Origin: Sphingomonas sp. S2M10
Lineage (GTDB): Bacteria > Pseudomonadota > Alphaproteobacteria > Sphingomonadales > Sphingomonadaceae
Length of the DNA: 64,000 nt
Reading direction: 5' to 3'
Assembly (NCBI RefSeq): GCF_012650175.1
Contig: NZ_JAAILI010000079.1
Location: 1 to 64,000, forward strand
Both the position numbers and the translations under genes were made by a program. Positions 38,126 to 46,873 of this stretch are shown here, piece after piece. The stretch's first letter is position 1, and the number at the start of each line of letters is the position of its first letter. The notes below the pieces were generated by a model that was not told where the DNA came from, ran no database searches, and saw nothing but the letters and a program-made list of their open reading frames with translations.

Positions 38126-38155
38126 TTGCTCTTCGCTTTCTAGTCGGAGTATTCA
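38126..38155. promoter_or_regulatory. divergent promoter/operator region of permease and galM
   Basis: For galM, TTGCTC (38126-38131), 18 bases, TATTCA (38150-38155). GTCGGAGTA at 38143-38151 overlaps the -10 element, exactly as at the GH51 promoter. TAGTCGGAGTA matches the FadR-family consensus TNGTNNNACNA except for one base. Confidence 0.55.
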
Positions 38156-38224
38156 ACCCGATGTCCAGCGTCAACGGCCGCGTCGCCGCTTGCAGCAGCG
38201 ATAACCGATAGGGAGAGGTATTGC

Positions 38225-39358
38225 ATGAATTATCTTATCAAGGGCGCGCTGCTCGCCACCGCGATGCTGCCGCTGTCCGCACAGGCCGGCGAAGCGACGC
38301 GCGCCGCCTTCGGCACCACCGCCGACGGCCGACAGGTAGAGGCGATCACGCTTACCAACGGCCATGGCATGCGCGCCACGATCCTCAGCTACGGCGCGAT
38401 CCTCCAGTCGCTCTCGGCACCCGACCGCACCGGCAAGTCCGAAGACGTGACGCTCGGCTATACCGACATGAAGGGCTATCTGGTCGCGCCGAACTATTTC
38501 GGCGCCACCGTCGGCCGTTATGCCAATCGCATCAAGGGCGGCACCTTCAGCATCGACGGCAAGACCTACACCCTCGCCAAGAACAACGGCCCCAATGCGC
38601 TCCACGGCGGCCCGACGGGCTTCGATAAGCGGCTGTGGACGGTGGAGAAGGTCAGCAGCGGCGAAAGCGCCAGCGTCACCCTGCGCTACGTCTCCGCCGA
38701 TGGCGAGGAAGGCTATCCCGGCCAGCTCACCGTCACCGCCACCTATGCGCTCAACGAGAAGAACGAGCTGTCGGTCGAGTACACCGCGACCACGACCAAG
38801 CCGACCATCGTCAACATCACCAACCACAGCTTCTTCAATCTTGCCGGCGAGGCCTCGCAGCGCTCGATCTTTGACCATGTCGTGACGATCCCGGCCGAGA
38901 CGACGACGCCGGTCGACAAGACGCTGATCCCCACCGGCGAGCTGCGCCCGGTCGAGGGCACGCCGTTCGACTTCCGCAAGCCGACCGCGATCGGTGCCCG
39001 CATCCGCGACGGGCGCGATCCGCAGATCGTCTTCGGCCAGGGCTATGACGAGAATTTCGTGATCGCCAAGGCGCCCTCCGCCCAGCCGGTGCTCCATGCC
39101 CGGGTCGAGGATCCGTCGAGCGGCCGGGTGATGGAGATCCTCTCCAATCAGCCGGGCGTGCAATTCTATACCGGCAATTTCCTCGACGGCACCGCGATCG
39201 GCAAGTCGAACCATGCCTATCGCCAGGGCGACGCCCTTGCCCTCGAACCGCAGGTCTTCCCGGATACGCCCAACCAGCCCGCCTTCGGTTCGGCGCGGCT
39301 GAATCCGGGGCAGACCTATCGCAATATGATCGTCTATCGTTTCTCGACGACGCGCTGA
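38225..39358 (+). CDS. galM: aldose 1-epimerase (mutarotase), exported
   Basis: Interconverts alpha and beta anomers of aldoses. The 377-residue product has a signal peptide (cleavage near LSAQAG), so it acts in the periplasm. GalM motifs are GATVGRYANRI, NNGPNALHGG (catalytic His), NITNHSFFNL, QGYDENFVI and the final LEPQVFPDTPNQ with the catalytic Glu. GGGAGAGG lies before the ATG. The sugar-acid dehydratase gene follows 26 bp later on the same transcript. Confidence 0.95.
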   Translation: MNYLIKGALLATAMLPLSAQAGEATRAAFGTTADGRQVEAITLTNGHGMRATILSYGAILQSLSAPDRTGKSEDVTLGYTDMKGYLVAPNYFGATVGRYANRIKGGTFSIDGKTYTLAKNNGPNALHGGPTGFDKRLWTVEKVSSGESASVTLRYVSADGEEGYPGQLTVTATYALNEKNELSVEYTATTTKPTIVNITNHSFFNLAGEASQRSIFDHVVTIPAETTTPVDKTLIPTGELRPVEGTPFDFRKPTAIGARIRDGRDPQIVFGQGYDENFVIAKAPSAQPVLHARVEDPSSGRVMEILSNQPGVQFYTGNFLDGTAIGKSNHAYRQGDALALEPQVFPDTPNQPAFGSARLNPGQTYRNMIVYRFSTTR

Positions 39359-39384
39359 CCTCCTCCTCCCGCAAGGCTTTTCCG

Positions 39385-41178
39385 ATGACCGACACTGCCC
39401 CGAAGCTGCGCAGCCGCGCCTGGTTCGACAATCCCGATAACGTTGACATGACCGCGCTCTATCTCGAGCGCTATCTCAACTACGGGCTGAGCCTGGAGGA
39501 GCTGCGCTCGGGCAAGCCGATCATCGGAATCGCCCAGACTGGCTCGGACCTCAGCCCGTGCAACCGCCACCACCTGGTGCTCGCCGAGCGGATCCGCGAA
39601 GGCATTCGCGAGGCCGGCGGCATCGCGATCGAGTTCCCGGTCCATCCGATCCAGGAAACCGGCAAGCGCCCGACCGCGGGGCTCGATCGCAACCTTGCCT
39701 ATCTCGGCCTGGTCGAATTGCTCTACGGCTATCCGATCGACGGCGTGGTGCTCACCACCGGCTGCGACAAGACGACGCCTGCCTGCCTGATGGCGGCGGC
39801 GACGGTCAACATTCCGGCGATCGCCCTGTCGGTCGGCCCGATGCTCAACGGCTGGCACCGCGGCGAGCGGACCGGCTCGGGCACGATCGTGTGGAAGGCG
39901 CGCGAGCTGCTCGCAGCGGGCGAGATCGACGACGAAGGCTTCATCCGCCTGGTCAGCTCCTCGGCACCGTCGACCGGCTATTGCAACACCATGGGCACGG
40001 CGACGACGATGAACAGCCTCGCCGAGGCCCTCGGCATGATGCTGCCGGGCTCGGCCGCCATCCCCGCCCCGTACCGTGACCGCCAGGAAGCCGCCTATCG
40101 CACCGGCAAGCGCATCGTCGACATGGTCCACGAGGACCTCAAGCCCTCGGACATCCTGACGCGCGAGGCCTTCCTCAATGCGATCGTCGTCAACTCGGCG
40201 ATCGGCGGCTCGACCAACGCGCCGATCCACTTGGCGGCGATCGCCCGCCATGTCGGTGCCGAGCTCGCCCTTGACGACTGGCAGACGCACGGCCACAAGG
40301 TGCCGCTGCTGGTCAATCTGCAGCCCGCCGGCGAATATCTCGGCGAGGATTATTACCGCGCCGGCGGCGTGCCCGCGGTGGTCGCCCAGCTGATGCAGCA
40401 GGGCCTGATCCACGAGCATGCGATCACCGCCAACGGCAAGACGATCGGCGACAATTGCCGGGGCGCCACGATCGAGGACGAGAAGGTGATACGCACCTTC
40501 GACAAGCCGCTGGTGAACGAGGCCGGTTTCATCGTGCTGCGCGGCAATCTGTTCGACGCCGCGATCATGAAGACCAGCGTGATCGGCCCCGAATTCCGCG
40601 ACCGCTATCTCTCCAATCCGAACGATCCCGAGGCGTTCGAAGGCCCCGTCGTGGTGTTCGACGGCCCCGAGGATTACCACCACCGCATCGACGATCCCGC
40701 CACCGGCATCACGCCGGACACGCTGCTGGTGATGCGCGGCGCAGGCCCCATCGGCTATCCGGGCGCTGCCGAGGTCGTGAACATGCGCGCGCCTGCCTAT
40801 CTGATCCGCGAAGGCGTCCATGCGCTTCCGTGCATCGGCGACGGCCGCCAGTCGGGCACCTCGGCCTCGCCCTCGATCCTCAACGCCTCGCCCGAGGCGG
40901 CGGCGATGGGCGGCCTGGCGCTGCTCCAGACCGGCGACCGGGTGCGGATCGACCTCAACCGCGGCACCGCCGACGTGCTGATCCCCGCCGACGCGCTCGC
41001 CGAGCGCCGTCGCGCGCTGGCCGAGGCGGGCGGCTATGCCTATCCCGCCTCGCAGACGCCGTGGCAGGCGATCCAGCGCGCCGTGGTCGGCCAGATGAAC
41101 ACCGGTGCGATCCTGGAGGGCGCCGAACAGTTCCAGCGCATCGCCCAGGCGCACGGCGTGCCCCGCGACAACCACTAA
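39385..41178 (+). CDS. IlvD/Edd-family sugar-acid dehydratase (arabonate or xylonate type)
   Basis: The 597-residue product belongs to the pentonate branch of the IlvD/Edd family and is very like Caulobacter xylonate dehydratase from RSRAWFDNPDNVDMTALYLER to the NH ending. Iron-sulfur ligands are C59 (SPCNRH), C127 (TTGCDKTTP) and C200 (GYCNTMGTA). It removes water from L-arabonate or D-xylonate to give the 2-keto-3-deoxy acid. The arabinofuranosidase and AraD1 neighbours favour arabonate. Second gene of the galM operon. Confidence 0.93.
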   Translation: MTDTAPKLRSRAWFDNPDNVDMTALYLERYLNYGLSLEELRSGKPIIGIAQTGSDLSPCNRHHLVLAERIREGIREAGGIAIEFPVHPIQETGKRPTAGLDRNLAYLGLVELLYGYPIDGVVLTTGCDKTTPACLMAAATVNIPAIALSVGPMLNGWHRGERTGSGTIVWKARELLAAGEIDDEGFIRLVSSSAPSTGYCNTMGTATTMNSLAEALGMMLPGSAAIPAPYRDRQEAAYRTGKRIVDMVHEDLKPSDILTREAFLNAIVVNSAIGGSTNAPIHLAAIARHVGAELALDDWQTHGHKVPLLVNLQPAGEYLGEDYYRAGGVPAVVAQLMQQGLIHEHAITANGKTIGDNCRGATIEDEKVIRTFDKPLVNEAGFIVLRGNLFDAAIMKTSVIGPEFRDRYLSNPNDPEAFEGPVVVFDGPEDYHHRIDDPATGITPDTLLVMRGAGPIGYPGAAEVVNMRAPAYLIREGVHALPCIGDGRQSGTSASPSILNASPEAAAMGGLALLQTGDRVRIDLNRGTADVLIPADALAERRRALAEAGGYAYPASQTPWQAIQRAVVGQMNTGAILEGAEQFQRIAQAHGVPRDNH

Positions 41179-41230
41179 GGGCTCGTCCCGTCCCCGCCCG
41201 CAGGAGAGGATGGGACTTGGCCCGAGATAC

Positions 41231-41330
41231 GTCGTCATCCCCGCGAAGGCGGGGATCCATTGGCGCTGATGCCGCGGTTCTTTCTTCCACCGCACAGGGC
41301 AATGGATTCCCGCCTTAGCGGGAATGACGC
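41231..41330. repeat. MITE-like inverted repeat
   Basis: CGTCATCCCCGCGAAGGCGG...CCATTG at the left pairs with CAATGGATTCCCGCC...AATGACG at the right: about 27 of 30 positions complement, around a 40-bp centre. Sequences of the form GTCATTCCCGCG-AAGCGGG are widespread short repeats in proteobacteria. It lies between the dehydratase and GNAT genes, and a T8 run follows, so it may also end transcription. Confidence 0.75.
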
Positions 41331-41361
41331 CAGTTTTTTTGACGCCGCCTGGAGCCCTCCA

Positions 41362-41901
41362 ATGCCCGACTTCACCCACCGCCTCGCCCAGCCGCATGAT
41401 CTCGAAGCGCTGCGCACGGTGATGCACCGCGCGATCGCGCAGCTGCAGCACGGCTTCCTCACGCCGGAACAAGTCGCCGCCAGCCACCGGGTAATGGGCC
41501 TCGACACCCAGCTGATCGCCGACCAGACCTATTTCCTCGTGGAGGACGACGCCGGCACGATCGCCGGCTGCGGCGGCTGGTCGTTCCGGGCGACGCTGTA
41601 TGGCGGGGACGCGAGCATCGTCGCGCGCGAACCCCAGCGGCTCGATCCCGCCCGCGACGCCGCCAAGATCCGGGCGATGTACACCGATCCCGCCTTCACC
41701 CGCCGCGGCATCGGCAGCCGGGTGCTCGGACTGTGCGAGAATGCCGCCCGCGCCGCCGGCTTCGCCCGCGCCGAGATGATGGCAACCATGGCCGGCGTGC
41801 CGCTGTACGAAGCCTGTGGCTATGTTCAGGTCGAACCGATCCTCTCGGCGCCGATCGGAAGCATTCGCGTGCCGCTCGTGCGGATGGAAAAATCGCTTTG
41901 A
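41362..41901 (+). CDS. GNAT-family N-acetyltransferase
   Basis: The 179-residue product carries the GNAT acetyl-CoA site TRRGIGSRVLGLCENAA (R-x-x-G-x-G) near residue 112, preceded by the strand AAKIRAMYTDPAF. A Gly-rich GCGGW strand lies around residue 68. The target is unknown. The start at 41362 has GGAG about 9 bases upstream; the frame upstream runs into the inverted repeat and is not coding. Confidence 0.9.
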   Translation: MPDFTHRLAQPHDLEALRTVMHRAIAQLQHGFLTPEQVAASHRVMGLDTQLIADQTYFLVEDDAGTIAGCGGWSFRATLYGGDASIVAREPQRLDPARDAAKIRAMYTDPAFTRRGIGSRVLGLCENAARAAGFARAEMMATMAGVPLYEACGYVQVEPILSAPIGSIRVPLVRMEKSL

Positions 41902-42201
41902 ACCGCGCGCCGACCCCGGTGGCTGCTACCTAGGCACATCGAAACGTTGCAGTAACCATTTTGAACCTACAGGCGTCGCTGATATGTCAGGAGCGCTACG
42001 CAAACCCTGGCGGCTAAACAATAATAAGTCCACAACTTACACCGTTTAGATTTCGCGGGCCCAATCGCGATTCCTGCCGTTTATTCAGGCATAATGCGTA
42101 GCAGAAACATTTAGTATCATGATCGCATCGTTCGTCAGAACCCTGTCCTATACTGGTACGGTTACCATTGGTGACGCAGAATCAACAAACGGGGTTTGAC
42201 G
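41902..42201. other. AT-richer upstream region of the porin gene
   Basis: Three hundred bases clearly less GC-rich than the neighbours (for example AAACAATAATAAGTCC). It should carry a long, regulated promoter for the porin. A two-unit Pho-box-like element is annotated separately at 42132-42149. No gene is seen. Confidence 0.5.
42132..42149 (+). promoter_or_regulatory. weak Pho-box-like element upstream of the porin
   Basis: TCGTCAG-AACC-CTGTCCT, two units with the 7-4-7 spacing of PhoB sites; the second matches CTGTCAT at 6 of 7, the first at 4. It ends 52 bp before the porin start. Confidence 0.35.
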
Positions 42202-43680
42202 ATGAAGACGAAATTCCTGGTGGGCGCGGCATTGTCCGCCCTGCTGTTCGCCGCGCCGGCGTTCGCGCAGAGCGGGTCGACCGATCAAGCCGAGCTGGTG
42301 AAGCTGCTCAAGGCGCAGGCGGAAGAGATCGCCGCGCTGCGCGCCCGGCTGGACAAGATCGAAACCGCGCGCCCCGCCGCACCCGCGCCGGTGCAGCAGG
42401 CGGCGCCGACCCGCCGCGTGGACGTCGCCAATGACGAGACCGTTGCCGGCTCCTTCGCGCCGCAGCTCGCCGCCGCCGACCTCGCCGACCAGACCGTCGC
42501 CCAGGCGCGCGCGCTGCAGAATGCCTCCAACGTCACCGCCGAATGGCGCGGCGGCCTGCCGATCTTCCGCTCGGCGGACGGCAAATTCCTGTTCAAGATG
42601 CGCGGCCGTATCATCAACCATGTCAGCTCGACCTTCGGATCGAACTACGACGCCCGCAACATCACGACGACCGGCGCCCGCGCGCTGCGTATCGGTATCG
42701 AAGGCGCGGTGGGCCCGCACTTCTTCTACCAGTTCGAGAATGACTTCGCCGACAATGTCTCCGACGTCGGCACGATGTTCGTCGGCTGGCGCAACGACAT
42801 CGGCAAGGTGTCGTATGACGTCCGCTTCGGCAACATGTTCAACGATCGCGGCTTCGAAGGTTCGGGCGGATCGGATGCGCCGCCGTTCCTGGAGCGCAAC
42901 GTCGTCGGCACCTCGATTATCCCGCAGCGCGGCTTCTACGGTATCGCGCTGATGTCGCGCCTGTTTTGGAACACGGGTCACGCCTCGATCACGCTCAGCG
43001 GCGACAGCGTCGATGCCACCCAGGCGGCGAACGACAGCCGCACCGTGATGGCCCGCGCCCACTGGAATCCGGTCAAGACCGATCGCTCGCTCCTCCATGT
43101 CGGCCTCTGGGGCTTCGACGAGGCGCTGTCCTCGCGCGGCACCGGTACGCTGACCCGCAACACCGTGATCGGCGGCCGCTTCAACGGCAATCTGCGCGTC
43201 CAGACCGGCACCCTCACCGGCGGCACCGGCACCACCGGCTATGGCGCCGAACTGGGCGGCTATGTCGGCCCGCTCTGGGTGATGGGTGAAGCCGGCAAGC
43301 GCGTCGCGCACCTCAACGCCGGTCGCCCGGACTTCGAGAGCAAGGCGTGGAGCCTGTCGACCGGCTTCTTCGTCACCGGCGACCTGCCGCCGTACAATCC
43401 GCGCCTCGGCACCTTCGCCCAGCCGCGCGTGCTGCGCCCGGTGTTCGACGGCGGCCCCGGTGCGATCGAGATCCTCGCCCGTTACGAGAATCTCGAATAT
43501 TCGGGCATCCCGAACGCCACCAAGGGTGAGGCCGCGACGATCGGCACCAATTGGTATCTGGACAGCATCATCCGCGTGCAGCTGAACCTGATCCACTGGA
43601 AGACCAACAACCGCGCCGGTTCGTTCACCGGCAAGGACAGCGGCGAGACGGTCAGCGCCGGCTTCGGCATCACCTTCTGA
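42202..43680 (+). CDS. OprO/OprP-type outer-membrane porin
   Basis: The 492-residue product has a signal peptide (cleavage near PAFAQS), then a short coiled coil (LVKLLKAQAEEIAALRARLDKIE), typical of the periplasmic trimer-forming start of Porin_O_P proteins, and a barrel domain beginning FKMRGRIINHVSSTF. RALRIGIEGAVGPHFFYQFENDF is the family's first hairpin, and the chain ends GFGITF with a terminal Phe. Pseudomonas members take up phosphate or pyrophosphate, but many sphingomonad members are of unknown specificity. I start at 42202; the TTG two codons earlier is unlikely. Confidence 0.92.
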   Translation: MKTKFLVGAALSALLFAAPAFAQSGSTDQAELVKLLKAQAEEIAALRARLDKIETARPAAPAPVQQAAPTRRVDVANDETVAGSFAPQLAAADLADQTVAQARALQNASNVTAEWRGGLPIFRSADGKFLFKMRGRIINHVSSTFGSNYDARNITTTGARALRIGIEGAVGPHFFYQFENDFADNVSDVGTMFVGWRNDIGKVSYDVRFGNMFNDRGFEGSGGSDAPPFLERNVVGTSIIPQRGFYGIALMSRLFWNTGHASITLSGDSVDATQAANDSRTVMARAHWNPVKTDRSLLHVGLWGFDEALSSRGTGTLTRNTVIGGRFNGNLRVQTGTLTGGTGTTGYGAELGGYVGPLWVMGEAGKRVAHLNAGRPDFESKAWSLSTGFFVTGDLPPYNPRLGTFAQPRVLRPVFDGGPGAIEILARYENLEYSGIPNATKGEAATIGTNWYLDSIIRVQLNLIHWKTNNRAGSFTGKDSGETVSAGFGITF

Positions 43681-43699
43681 TCGGTCCTGATCCTGCTGC

Positions 43700-43731
43700 G
43701 CGGCCGTCGCCCCTCCAAGGGCGGCGGCCGC
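43700..43731 (+). terminator. hairpin after the porin gene
   Basis: A 13-bp stem (GCGGCCGTCGCCC / GGGCGGCGGCCGC, one G-T pair) with a six-base loop 19 bp after the porin stop. No long T run follows, so strength is uncertain. Confidence 0.55.
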
Positions 43732-43819
43732 AACGCGTTTCGGTGCCTGCTTGCCACGCCCGCCGCTATCGGCGATCTCTTCCCCAAACGCCGCCGCTGC
43801 GGCAGGGGAGATGCACCGA

Positions 43820-44680
43820 ATGACGACGCCCTTCGCGCTGGTCGATGTGTTCCATGACGGACCGTTTACCGGCAATCCGCTGGCGGTGGTCCATGGCGGC
43901 GGCGATCTCGATACCGCGACTATGCAGGCGATCACCCGCTGGTTCAATCTGAGCGAGACGGTGTTCCTGCTGCCGCCGAGCGTCGCGGGCGCCGACTATC
44001 ATGCGCGCATCTTCACGCTGGATCGCGAGCTGCCCTTTGCCGGCCACCCGACGCTGGGCGCCTGCCACGCATGGCTGGCGGCCGGGGGTAGGCCCGCCGC
44101 GCCGGACCGGATCGTCCAGCAATGCGGCGCAGGCCTGATCCCGATCCGTCGCGAGGCCGATCGGCTCGCCTTCGCCGCCCCGCCCCTGCTGCGCGGCGGG
44201 CCGGTGGACGGCGATACGCGGGCGCGGCTGGCCCAGGCGCTGCGGATCGATCCAGCCGCCATCGTTGATGCCGCCTGGGCGGACAACGGCCCCGGCTGGA
44301 TCGCGGTGCTGCTCGAGTCCGCCGAGGCGGTGCTGGCGGTGGAACCGGTGCGCCACGCGGACGCGCGGATCGAGATCGGGCTGATCGGCGCGCATCCCGC
44401 CGGAGCGCCGGTCGACTGGGAGATCCGGACCATCTTCAGCGGCGCGTTCGGCGCGGTGATCGAGGATCCGGTGACCGGCAGCTTCAATGCCTCGGCGGCG
44501 CAATGGCTCTACCAGAGCGGCCGCGTGACCGGCGGCTATGTCGCCGCGCAAGGCACCCGGCTGGATCGGCGCGGGCGCATCTTCGTGGATTATGACGGCG
44601 ACGGCCAGGCCTGGATCGGCGGCCGCAGCATGACCATCGCGGAGGGTACGCTGCCCGGCCTCAGCCCCCTCGGCGGATAA
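43820..44680 (+). CDS. PhzF-family isomerase
   Basis: The 286-residue product begins PFALVDVFHDGPFTGNPLAVV and has the catalytic Glu in NLSETVFLL and the motifs FAGHPTLGACHAWL and DPVTGSFNASAAQWL, all PhzF signatures. PhzF proteins are diaminopimelate-epimerase-fold isomerases; outside phenazine clusters their substrates are mostly unknown and no phenazine genes are nearby. The ATG at 43820 has GGGGAG at -9. Its last 20 bp overlap the convergent symporter gene. Confidence 0.92.
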   Translation: MTTPFALVDVFHDGPFTGNPLAVVHGGGDLDTATMQAITRWFNLSETVFLLPPSVAGADYHARIFTLDRELPFAGHPTLGACHAWLAAGGRPAAPDRIVQQCGAGLIPIRREADRLAFAAPPLLRGGPVDGDTRARLAQALRIDPAAIVDAAWADNGPGWIAVLLESAEAVLAVEPVRHADARIEIGLIGAHPAGAPVDWEIRTIFSGAFGAVIEDPVTGSFNASAAQWLYQSGRVTGGYVAAQGTRLDRRGRIFVDYDGDGQAWIGGRSMTIAEGTLPGLSPLGG

Positions 44681-45881
44681 GCCGGGCAACCAGTGTCGTC
44701 GCGGTTACCTGACCGGTGACGCTGGCGGTGGTGATGAACATGTCCGGGATCGCCGAGACCGCGATGTACAGCGGGATCATCGCCAGCGGCGCGCCTAGAA
44801 TCTGCATGCCCGGTGCGTCGCAGGCATAGAGGATCGCGGCACCCGGCAGCCCCGGCGTCGCGATACCCGCGATCACTGCGGACAGGCCGGCCAGCACCCA
44901 CTGCACCGGCGACGCCTCGACGCCCGCCGCATGCGCCGCCAGAAACACCTCGATCACGGTCGCGCCGGTCGTCGCCAGCCGGAAGGTGGAGATGGCGAGC
45001 GGCAGCGTCGTCCCCGCCACTTCCTGCGGCAGCTTTAGCCCGTTGAGCGCGACGTCCATCGAGACCGGCGCGGTCGCCATCGACGAGCAGGTGCCCGCCG
45101 CCGTCGCCTGCGCGGGGAGGATGGCGCGGGCGAAGCGGCCCAGCGGCATCGCCCGCAGGCCGAAGACCAGCAGATAGCACATGCCGATGGCCATCAGGCA
45201 GAACAGGATCTCCGCCGCCACGTCGCGCGCCAGCACGCCGGCGACGCTCGCCCCCGCCGCCTTGCCCGCCCCCATCGCCAGGACGAAGATGCCGATGGGC
45301 GCGGCGAGCAGGATCCAGTCGACGATGCGCGTCATTGCCCGGGCCAGTTCGTCGATCACCGCCGTGAGCCCTGTACCGCCGGTCCGCGCCAGCGCCACGC
45401 CCAGCAGCACCGCGAACACCACCAGCGGCAGCATCTGCCCGCCGGCCGCCGCCGCGATCGGGTTTTCGGGCAGGATGGCCAGGATCTGCTCGGACGCGCT
45501 CGGGACATGCGGCACCGCCGGGGGACCGGCGGTCAGCAGGCCGGCGAGCGGGTCGGGGCCCAGCGGGAAGAGCCACAGCACGATCTCCAGCGCCCCCCAG
45601 GCGAGCAGCGCCGCGAGCACCAGCATCGGCAAGAACACGGCGAAGCTCGTCGCCAGCAGCCGCCCGCCCTGGCCGTGGCGCACGGCGTTGACGACGCCGC
45701 TGACCACCAGCGCGAACACCAGCGGCACCAGCGTCATGGTCAGCGCGCGGATCCAGAAGGCGCCAATGGGCGCGAGCAGGTCGATCCACGGCACCAGAAA
45801 GGCGCCCGCCGGCCAGCGCGCGGCGAAGCCGAGCAACACCCCCGCCAGCAATGCGCCGATCACCAGCGCCGTCTTCGCCAT
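44661..45881 (-). CDS. dicarboxylate/amino acid:cation symporter (DAACS)
   Basis: The 406-residue product has about eight membrane segments and the serine-rich re-entrant motif AGTCSSMATAPVSMD of the DAACS family, plus LPGAAILYACDAPGMQILG. The usual second motif (NMDGTA-like) is replaced by FRLATTGATVIE, so substrate and cation use may be atypical. I start at 45881, where AAAGGA lies upstream; the frame upstream is a shadow. It overlaps phzF by 20 bp, tail to tail. Confidence 0.86.
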   Translation of the reverse strand: MAKTALVIGALLAGVLLGFAARWPAGAFLVPWIDLLAPIGAFWIRALTMTLVPLVFALVVSGVVNAVRHGQGGRLLATSFAVFLPMLVLAALLAWGALEIVLWLFPLGPDPLAGLLTAGPPAVPHVPSASEQILAILPENPIAAAAGGQMLPLVVFAVLLGVALARTGGTGLTAVIDELARAMTRIVDWILLAAPIGIFVLAMGAGKAAGASVAGVLARDVAAEILFCLMAIGMCYLLVFGLRAMPLGRFARAILPAQATAAGTCSSMATAPVSMDVALNGLKLPQEVAGTTLPLAISTFRLATTGATVIEVFLAAHAAGVEASPVQWVLAGLSAVIAGIATPGLPGAAILYACDAPGMQILGAPLAMIPLYIAVSAIPDMFITTASVTGQVTATTLVARLIRRGG

Positions 45882-45958
45882 CCCCTGTCCTTTCCCGCTC
45901 GTTCGGCGCGGCTGATGGCGGCTGGGCGGCGCTGACGCCAGCCCCTTTTTCGCGCCGC

Positions 45959-46873
45959 TCAGGCCAGGCGCGGCCTCGCGCGGGCGACCATATCGGCCAA
46001 CGCCGCCATGCCGCCGACGATGACGTGTGCGGCCAGCATCAGCGTGGCGACGAAGAGCACCGCCCCCGCCAGCCCCGCCGAATCGCCGAGCAGCGCGACG
46101 ATCAGCGGCGCGAGCAGCGCCTCGCGCGCGGGGACGAAGGGCAGGCGCGACAGCATCATCCGCAGCGTGCCGACCATGAACAGCGCCGTCGCGGGCACCG
46201 CCGGCAGCAGCAGTTTCCACAGCAGCGCGGTAAGCACCAGGCTCAGCAGGATGCGCACCGTGTGGATGCCCAGCGTCTCGGCGATCAGGCGCGGCGGGAG
46301 GGCGAATACCACCCGGCGGAAAAACAGGATGGCGAGCGACGACAGCACGATCGTCGCGGTCGAGATCAAGAGCGTGGTGAACAACGTCCCCTTGGCGAGC
46401 CCTTGCACGATCGGCGCATTCAGCACCATCATCGCCAGCGTCACGAGATTGCCCGCCAGCGCGGAGGTGACCGCCACGTCGCGCAGCGTCTCGAACGGGC
46501 GTCCTTCCGGCCCCAGCGTCCGCCTTGCCCAGACATAGAGCTGGGCGTCGCCCGCATAGCCCAGCACTACTTCATTGGCCGCCTGCTTGCGGAGCAGCGC
46601 CGGGAAGGCGCCCAGGCTGAGCCCCCAGATGCGCCGCAGGATCAGCCAGTCCATCACCGGCCCCAGCACATAGGTGGCGACGAAACAGAGCCAGAAGACC
46701 GGATCGCGCGGGGTCCGGGTCAGCACGGTGAAGTCCAGCCCGTCCAGCTGCCAGAACACCGCGACGAGGATCGCGGCCGAAAAGGCGAGGCCGGTTACCG
46801 CGAGGATGCGCTCGCGCGTGGTCGAGGACAGCGATGCATAGGCATTGCGCACCGCCCGAAGTGGAGACTTCAT
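45959..46873 (-). CDS. flippase-like lysylphosphatidylglycerol synthase TM-region protein (UPF0104)
   Basis: The 304-residue product has about eight membrane segments (first at about 22-43) and resembles the UPF0104/LPG_synthase_TM family: integral proteins with a presumed role in moving or modifying lipids. It lacks the cytoplasmic aminoacyl-transferase domain of MprF. Its ATG overlaps the stop of the glycosyltransferase gene by 4 bp, so the two are co-translated and probably act on the same lipid-linked product. Confidence 0.75.
   Translation of the reverse strand: MKSPLRAVRNAYASLSSTTRERILAVTGLAFSAAILVAVFWQLDGLDFTVLTRTPRDPVFWLCFVATYVLGPVMDWLILRRIWGLSLGAFPALLRKQAANEVVLGYAGDAQLYVWARRTLGPEGRPFETLRDVAVTSALAGNLVTLAMMVLNAPIVQGLAKGTLFTTLLISTATIVLSSLAILFFRRVVFALPPRLIAETLGIHTVRILLSLVLTALLWKLLLPAVPATALFMVGTLRMMLSRLPFVPAREALLAPLIVALLGDSAGLAGAVLFVATLMLAAHVIVGGMAALADMVARARPRLA

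Noticed and set aside
43820..44680. Phenazine biosynthesis
   Set aside because: PhzF proteins are widespread outside phenazine clusters and no other phz gene is present.
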